From positions 1-41,663 of the forward strand of contig SIBS01000006.1 of assembly GCA_009695045.1 (NCBI GenBank): a stretch of DNA of 41,663 bases, in the 5' to 3' direction. Origin of the DNA: Candidatus Levyibacteriota bacterium (GTDB taxonomy: Bacteria > Patescibacteriota > Microgenomatia > Levybacterales > UBA12049). The translations under genes were made by a program, and so were the position numbers. How positions within the stretch are numbered: position 1 is the first letter of the stretch; every line of letters starts with the position of its first letter. Positions 35,759-41,663 of this stretch are shown here, piece by piece. Below the pieces are notes generated by a model that was not told the DNA's origin, searched no databases, and saw nothing but the letters and a program-made list of their open reading frames with translations.

Positions 35759-37483
35759 TTATTTGCAGAAGGATTGATATTTATATAAATATATCCCAGC
35801 GCTTATATTGTCTGTTTTGGATAGAGACAAATATAGATTATATAAAGCAATGCAGCTTTGTGGATTAACAAATAAAATAATTTTATAAATATCTTTCTCT
35901 CGATCATTCCAGGCTACTACTTTAAATAATCTTGCAATTTGTAGTAATGACACCTCTGAAATATAATCTAAATTATAAATAGTAGCCATATTATTTTTTT
36001 GAGGAGATAACTTAATAAGATTTTGATTTGCAACAATATTGCGAACAAGAATTACTGCATATTCATCGAGATAAATTACTCGCCAATTATCATTATTCAT
36101 AATGTAATAAAGAAAAGTACTTGCCCATGGGGTTTGATCTGTATGCGCAAAGAAAATTGTATTTATATTATATTTTTTTTGCATTTCTTCAAATTTCTTT
36201 TCCTCTTGTTGCATTGGTATATAAATTTCTTGAAAGAATGAAGATGGATATGCTTCCGGACGACTATCTACGAACACTTTTTCCTTAGGATATAATCGAT
36301 AGTCAAGATAGCTACCAATATCAAAATTATTAAATATTGGACCATTAACGCCATTTTTTAAATAGAAATCTACAGCATTTTTTGCACCATTATCTGTAAT
36401 AATTTTATTATGTGAATAAAAAAGTGAATAAATATTATATAAAATTAAAAAAAGAGAAAATATACATAAGAGGAAGAGCTTTTTTTTATAGTATGAATAC
36501 TCAGTTATAAAATTGAAGTTATAAACAATTGCTGGAAATGTGGCAAGTGCAAAAAGAGGTAGATTTCGAATTGTAGTTGCACCTAAATATATAAAAAAAA
36601 TTGAAAGAAGAATATCGATAATGCGAAGTTTATGAAAATTTGAAACAAAACTTATTAATAAAACAAATATTGTAATGCAGAAATACATTATATTACTTGA
36701 GTGACTATAGTTCCATAAAAATAAAATATTTTGATTTTCTTGAATAGAGTACCCATAATTATTTAGAACAAAAAATGGATAAAGAGCTCCGTCAATACCG
36801 TTTGGATTTATAATGCAGACTATAGAAGAAAGAAAAAGAACAAGAATAAAAATTCTAATAGATGAATTTATAACGCCATTTTTTATATAATTACGATCTT
36901 GCCATAGTGCCTCTAGAAAAAATAAAAAAATAGTTATTATTCCAATTACAAAATAAATATGTAAATTTACCCATAAAAGCTGTAGCGGTATGAGTAAAAA
37001 TATTTTCCTTGTGACTTTTTTTCTAAAAGCATAGAGTACTGCAAGATAAATGCTAAATATAAAAAAGCTAAATAGCTCAGGTCTTAAATCGGTGCGCTCT
37101 TGAATAAATTGAAAATATAAAATTCCCAAAAAAATAAAAAGTGGAGTAGGATTAATGGGTAATAGCCTAAGAGGCTTAATGAATATTATTCCAAATCCAC
37201 AAGTAGCAATAATGGACATAATTATTAACAGTGTTGTTTCTCCCATATAGTTATGGATTAAGAAAAATAACACTCCCGAAAGCCAATGCGTATTAATGAA
37301 GCGATAATCAGGATAGGTGTAAGAGAAAAGATTAGTTCTTGGAACAGACTGATTTATTAGAATAATTTCTCCAGTTTTAATATGCCTGCCTAAGTCCTGC
37401 GTCCATGCAGTAATGGGTTTGAAAAAAGAAATAAATACAAGTAATAAAAAAGAAGAAATGATAAAAATTTGTAAGAGTCTCAT
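35759..37483 (-). CDS. Multi-TM membrane protein, GT-C glycosyltransferase-like
   Basis: WTQDLGRHIKTGEIILINQSVPRTNLFSYTYPDYRFINTHWLSGVLFF followed by many TM helices and a soluble C-terminal domain. Confidence 0.65.
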   Translation of the reverse strand: MRLLQIFIISSFLLLVFISFFKPITAWTQDLGRHIKTGEIILINQSVPRTNLFSYTYPDYRFINTHWLSGVLFFLIHNYMGETTLLIIMSIIATCGFGIIFIKPLRLLPINPTPLFIFLGILYFQFIQERTDLRPELFSFFIFSIYLAVLYAFRKKVTRKIFLLIPLQLLWVNLHIYFVIGIITIFLFFLEALWQDRNYIKNGVINSSIRIFILVLFLSSIVCIINPNGIDGALYPFFVLNNYGYSIQENQNILFLWNYSHSSNIMYFCITIFVLLISFVSNFHKLRIIDILLSIFFIYLGATTIRNLPLFALATFPAIVYNFNFITEYSYYKKKLFLLCIFSLFLILYNIYSLFYSHNKIITDNGAKNAVDFYLKNGVNGPIFNNFDIGSYLDYRLYPKEKVFVDSRPEAYPSSFFQEIYIPMQQEEKKFEEMQKKYNINTIFFAHTDQTPWASTFLYYIMNNDNWRVIYLDEYAVILVRNIVANQNLIKLSPQKNNMATIYNLDYISEVSLLQIARLFKVVAWNDREKDIYKIILFVNPQSCIALYNLYLSLSKTDNISAGIYLYKYQSFCK

Positions 37484-39012
37484 TATAATTGAATATTTTT
37501 TGGTCGATATTGTAGTGCTTCGGCAATATGTTGAGCTTCGATAGTCTCTTTATTATCTAGATCGGCAATTGTCCGTGCTAATTTTAATATTCTATGATAA
37601 GACCGTGCTGAAAGTTGAAATTTAGAGATTGCTCCAGATAATATCATATTGGCATTTTTTTGTAGTGCACAAAATATCTTAATATGTTTATTGCTCATTT
37701 CAGAATTTGTTGCTATTGATGTTCCTTTAAATCTATCCGTTTGTTTGTTTCGAGCCTTTTGTATTCTTTGCCTTATCTTCTCTGATTCCTCACCTGTATC
37801 ATCGCCTTCACTATGTAATTTATTTACTTTTACAGCAGGGACCTCTAGATGAATGTCGATTCTATCAAGAAGTGGTCCAGAAATCTTTTTTTGATAACGA
37901 GCAATTTGAGATGCCGTACATCTACATTCTTTCGTAGAGTCGCCATAGTATCCACAGGGACAGGGGTTTTGCGCTGCTACAAGCATGAATTTTGATGGAA
38001 AAGTAACTCTGCCAAGTGCTCTGGAAATCGTAACGAATCCATCCTCTAATGGTTGTCTTAATGCCTCTAATACAGAACGTTGGAATTCCGGAAATTCGTC
38101 CATGAATAAGACACCTCTATGCGCTAATGAGATTTCCCCAGGTCTTGGAACGCTACTGCCGCCAATAAGTCCAACATGTGACGTGGTATGGTGCGGGCTT
38201 CGAAATGGTCTATTTGTAATAAGCGTATCATTTCCTAATAATCCAGAAATGCTATAAATTTTTGTTGTTTCCATTGTTTCCTGCATCGTGAGTTGAGGAA
38301 GTATGGACGGAAGTGTTCTAGCAAGTAATGTTTTACCAGCTCCAGGTGGTCCTTTGAGAAGTATATTGTGGGCCCCAGCGGCTGCTATTTCAATAGCTCT
38401 TTTAGCTTTTTCTTGTCCCCTTATGTCTTTCATATCAAAATCAAATGAAATATCGGAATAATAGTCACTAATTTCTGTAGGCCTTAATGGAATAATTGGT
38501 ATCGTATTATTGAGATGATGAAAAAAAGACAGCAATGAAGACACTGGATAGACAAAAATATCTGAGACTATGGCTGCCTCCTTCGCATTCATTGAAGGTA
38601 TAAATACATTTTTTATATTATTTTTTTGTGCCAAAATTGCATGAGATAGCATACCGTTAACATGTCGAACGCTACCATCTAAGGAAAGTTCTCCTAAAAT
38701 GAGCATTGTTTTTATTGTTGATTTGATTTGTCCTGATGCAATTAATAATCCGATTGCAATTGGTAAGTCGTAAGAGGGTCCTTCTTTTGGTAGATCTGCA
38801 GGAGCGAGATTTACGGTAATTCTTTTTGCTGGAAAATCAGCACCAGAGTTTTTTATAGCTGAGCGAACGCGTTCTCTTGCCTCATCAACTGCTTTATCTG
38901 GTAGGCCAACAATTGTAAAAGATGGCAATCCCTGATTTGCGATATCTACCTCTACTTCAACAAGAACAGCATCTAGTCCAACAATTGCAGAAGAAAAAAC
39001 TTTTGCAAGCAT
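37483..39012 (-). CDS. comM: YifB/ComM family Mg chelatase-like AAA ATPase
   Basis: IVGLPDKAVDEARERVRSAIKNSG, LLKGPPGAGKTLLARTLPSILP, RPFRSPHHTTSHVGLIGG, AAQNPCPCGYYGD. Confidence 0.97.
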   Translation of the reverse strand: MLAKVFSSAIVGLDAVLVEVEVDIANQGLPSFTIVGLPDKAVDEARERVRSAIKNSGADFPAKRITVNLAPADLPKEGPSYDLPIAIGLLIASGQIKSTIKTMLILGELSLDGSVRHVNGMLSHAILAQKNNIKNVFIPSMNAKEAAIVSDIFVYPVSSLLSFFHHLNNTIPIIPLRPTEISDYYSDISFDFDMKDIRGQEKAKRAIEIAAAGAHNILLKGPPGAGKTLLARTLPSILPQLTMQETMETTKIYSISGLLGNDTLITNRPFRSPHHTTSHVGLIGGSSVPRPGEISLAHRGVLFMDEFPEFQRSVLEALRQPLEDGFVTISRALGRVTFPSKFMLVAAQNPCPCGYYGDSTKECRCTASQIARYQKKISGPLLDRIDIHLEVPAVKVNKLHSEGDDTGEESEKIRQRIQKARNKQTDRFKGTSIATNSEMSNKHIKIFCALQKNANMILSGAISKFQLSARSYHRILKLARTIADLDNKETIEAQHIAEALQYRPKNIQL

Positions 39013-39289
39013 AATTATATATTATCACTTATTATATTCTGATAATTGGGTCATCTTGTAAGTTAAAATTTTTGATTTTTATATTCTTAAGGCTAGAATT
39101 ACTTTCCATAGAGTCTTTCCGATATCTCACTTAGTAGATATATTAAGAAATGGATCTTTTTATTTTAATCACTTTAGTTTCGTTATTTACTGGTATTATT
39201 TCTAAGAATATTATGGCAAATTAAATATAATTATTTATATAAAATATGTTAGATTTTACATTTTGGCACCCTAGGAGTATTATTATGCT

Positions 39290-39733
39290 ATGAAAATAAT
39301 AAATAAAAAAGTATTTTATGATTATGAAATTGTTGATAGGCTTGAAGCAGGCATCAATCTTACTGGAGCTGAAGTAAAAGCAATTCGAGGAGGACACGTA
39401 GATCTTTCTGGTAGTTTTGTAAAGTTTGTGGCAGGAGAGGCATATCTGGTTAACGCAAAAATTTACTCTTATAGCTTTGCAAGAAAAGAGGGATATGATG
39501 AAAAGAGAACAAGAAAATTACTTTTACATAGAAAAGAGTTGATTGCATTAAAATCTAAGATTGATGGCGCAAACTTGACAATCGTGCCTATATCAGTATA
39601 TACTAACCATAGGCTAATAAAGATTGAATTAGGCGTTGCTAAGGGTAAAAAACAGTATGATAAGAAAGCAGCGATTAAGAAAAGAGACTTAGACCGAGAC
39701 ATAGAAGAGGAGTTCGCGGGGCGACTCCGATAA
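39290..39733 (+). CDS. smpB: SsrA-binding protein
   Basis: YDYEIVDRLEAGINLTGAEVKAIRGGHVDLSGSFVKF; KKQYDKKAAIKKRDLDRDI. Confidence 0.97.
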   Translation: MKIINKKVFYDYEIVDRLEAGINLTGAEVKAIRGGHVDLSGSFVKFVAGEAYLVNAKIYSYSFARKEGYDEKRTRKLLLHRKELIALKSKIDGANLTIVPISVYTNHRLIKIELGVAKGKKQYDKKAAIKKRDLDRDIEEEFAGRLR

Positions 39734-39793
39734 TCGACATTCGCTGTTACTGTATGAGCTAAATAACAATAAAGTAATGCTCGTAAAGTTCAA

Positions 39794-40215
39794 GGGGATG
39801 CATTGATTCGACAAGATCGCACTTTAAAAAACTGCAAGCCGACTTTGATGAATAGTCGTAAAACATTGTCAAAACATAAATGCTGCTAAAAACGGCATAG
39901 AGGCTCTTAGAGATGAAAGGGATGCAATTCTTGCAGAACTTTCTGGTCTCTTTGAGGCTCGCCAACCATCTTTCGCACTAGCTGCTTAAGTTGGAAAAGC
40001 TGTTTCTACAACTCTTTCCCAACGGGAGAGTAGAAGCATAAACACAGTTGGGAATTAATAAGGAAAGTCGGTTTTTTTCCTTATCGAATTTATAAACCTT
40101 GGCCCTGCATTTCCTGTTGATTGGAAAAATGTATGGTGACTTTTAATAATCAACTACGCTTGTAGAGGTTTTTTGAGTAAACTCTTGGACTCCGGTTCAT
40201 TGCCGGACATCTCCA
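39794..40215 (+). ncRNA. ssrA: Transfer-messenger RNA (tmRNA)
   Basis: 5' GGGGATG pairs with 3' CATCTCC; T-arm TCCGG-TTCATTG-CCGGA; PK1 CGACT/AGTCG plus TTGATGA/TTGTCAA; tag ORF ending FALAA-TAA; directly downstream of smpB. CCA is not encoded (CAA in the genome). Confidence 0.93.
39882..39989 (+). other. tmRNA tag-peptide reading frame: (A)AKNGIEALRDERDAILAELSGLFEARQPSFALAA-stop
   Basis: Open frame from GCT at 39882 or 39885 to TAA 39987..39989, starting 9-12 nt after the predicted PK1 3' end. Confidence 0.8.
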
Positions 40216-40236
40216 CAATTTTAAACTATTGCTATT

Positions 40237-40920
40237 TTAATAACTAGCAAAAATGATTGCATATACATGCTTTGCCCCGTTTTTTTTCAGAATTTTCGTT
40301 GCCTCTATTATTGTTGCTCCTGTTGTAATTACGTCGTCCACCAGGAAAATTATTTGAGGCATTGATATATCTTTGTTAATTTTAAAAACTCCTTTTGAAT
40401 TCTTAAGTCGTTCTTCTCTCCGTAACCCTACTTGAGATTTCTGGTCTCTTACACGAATTATTAAGGGTAAAACTATGCCATTAAATTTTTGCGCAATACC
40501 AATCGATATTAGGCTTGATTGATTATATCCACGATTTCTCTCTCTCTCTTTACTTAATGGGATAGGTACGAAGCATAATTTATCATTTAAATTAGACATA
40601 AAAACCTCTTTTTGTATAAGGCCTTCATACATAAAATCTACTAAGAACTTTTTAAGTGATGAAACATATGGCTTGTATTTAAAAACATAAAGTAATTTTT
40701 TTACAATCCCTTTATAAGCTAGAATAGAAAAAACTCCATCTATACTATATTTATTTTTGCATATTGGATGAGTGAGGCCGTCAATTGCTGGTCTTTCGCA
40801 TTCAAGACACTTTTCTATGACATTAAATGAAATCATTGAGAAGCATTTATCGCAAAGATAGTCACCTATTTTTTTGCAACCAACACAATATTTAGGAAAG
40901 AGAAAACTTAACAGATCCAT
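40237..40920 (-). CDS. comF: ComF family phosphoribosyltransferase-like protein
   Basis: CVGCKKIGDYLCDKC zinc-finger-like N-terminus, CFVPIPLSKERERNRGYNQSSLI, IIFLVDDVITTGATIIEATKIL (PRPP motif). Confidence 0.93.
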   Translation of the reverse strand: MDLLSFLFPKYCVGCKKIGDYLCDKCFSMISFNVIEKCLECERPAIDGLTHPICKNKYSIDGVFSILAYKGIVKKLLYVFKYKPYVSSLKKFLVDFMYEGLIQKEVFMSNLNDKLCFVPIPLSKERERNRGYNQSSLISIGIAQKFNGIVLPLIIRVRDQKSQVGLRREERLKNSKGVFKINKDISMPQIIFLVDDVITTGATIIEATKILKKNGAKHVYAIIFASY

Positions 40921-40961
40921 CCTGCAATAGTGTAGCAGATTGATAAATAAACTATTGGAGC

Positions 40962-41663
40962 CTACTTAATAATTGAAAATTGCCAAAGTCCATCACTGTT
41001 CAGAAAGTTTATCTTGCTTTCTTTATCAATTACTTCAATTGCCTTTGCACTTGATAATTGCTTAGCTTGCCATTGAGATTGATATTCGCCTTGTTTATTT
41101 AATGCGACAATCCTACTGTGCCTAGAATCGAGTATGTATACTCTTTGTGAGCTTGCATCGGTTGTTATTTGCTCTGGATCGATAAATGGCATATCTAATC
41201 CAGCTATTATGAATGAGTCTTGTTTTCCTTTCGTAAATTTATAGATTTCTCCATCATTAAATAGTATATATACGGAGCCATCAATGGTTAAAGATGTCGC
41301 TTTTGAAAAATCAATAATAGACGTACTAGAAAGATATTTTGATTTACCAAAACCACTAGCTATTGCTGAAAACTTAATAACCTCCTTTTCTAATTTATTA
41401 ATAAGATATAAATTACCAAAATATATGCCAAATCCACCAATTTTTTGCCATGTATTGTTATTTTCAACTAGCTTTTTTGATTTACTATTACCTCTATCAA
41501 TGCTTGTAATATTATCTTCTGTCGCAATATATATAAATTTATCATCTTGAGTTATGTATCCATCTGGATTTTTCTTTTGTTCTTCAAGGATGCCGCTCTC
41601 GGTTTTCTCTATATGCTTAGGAGATATTGATGTTAATCCTTGAGCAGAAGTCATAGATTTATC
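40962..41663 (-). CDS. Hypothetical beta-propeller-like protein (C-terminal part; frame open to window edge)
   Basis: Repeated short beta-strand-like segments (KFIYIATEDNITSIDR, NLYLINKLEKEVIKF, SVYILFNDGEIYKF, RVYILDSRHSRIVALNKQGEY). Codons upstream of the 41654 ATG are also open (GAT AAA TCT). Confidence 0.55.
   Translation of the reverse strand, partial: DKSMTSAQGLTSISPKHIEKTESGILEEQKKNPDGYITQDDKFIYIATEDNITSIDRGNSKSKKLVENNNTWQKIGGFGIYFGNLYLINKLEKEVIKFSAIASGFGKSKYLSSTSIIDFSKATSLTIDGSVYILFNDGEIYKFTKGKQDSFIIAGLDMPFIDPEQITTDASSQRVYILDSRHSRIVALNKQGEYQSQWQAKQLSSAKAIEVIDKESKINFLNSDGLWQFSIIK

Noticed and set aside
39759-39965. 68-aa minus-strand ORF
   Set aside because: Lies almost entirely antisense to the tmRNA; explained by structured RNA.
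1-41663. tRNA/rRNA genes and transposons
   Set aside because: By eye I found no T-arm-like GGTTCRANNCC outside the tmRNA, no rRNA-like stretches, and no transposase motifs or terminal inverted repeats; a tRNAscan-SE/Infernal run would be decisive.

Overview
Low-GC, densely packed bacterial chromosome segment. Gene content and compact architecture suggest a CPR/Patescibacteria (Microgenomates-like) genome; this is an inference, since no 16S is present. It includes the replication-origin neighbourhood: dnaN and dnaA on the minus strand, and rpmH-rnpA-yidD-yidC-jag on the plus strand. To the left is a type IV secretion-like locus: four tandem TrbC/VirB2-like pilins, a PrgI-like protein, a small VirB4-associated protein, a VirB4/TraC-like ATPase and an Ala-repeat membrane protein. 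To the right are envelope polysaccharide genes (O-antigen ligase-like, flippase), RNase HI, a Rossmann+DUF4012 protein, and a minus-strand central-metabolism cluster (gdhA, class II aldolase, fbp, pgk, nth). Further right are an OmpR-type wHTH fused to a degenerate P-loop domain, valS, rplY/ctc, ruvCAB, a P-type ATPase, a GT-C-like membrane protein, comM, smpB, ssrA (tmRNA) and comF. The tmRNA is not in the ORF track and I located it directly. The most unusual observations are: (1) the tmRNA appears to encode a 34-35 aa tag ending FALAA, with pseudoknot support for the resume codon; (2) an oriC candidate with DnaA-box-like sites and a TAG-repeat (DnaA-trio-like) tract; (3) a five-Cys cluster inside glutamate dehydrogenase; (4) the tandem pilin array and repeat-rich T4SS partners; (5) recurrent near-leaderless promoter spacing; (6) an unannotated antisense ORF interrupted by one in-frame TGA. 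No tRNA, rRNA, CRISPR or transposon was found.
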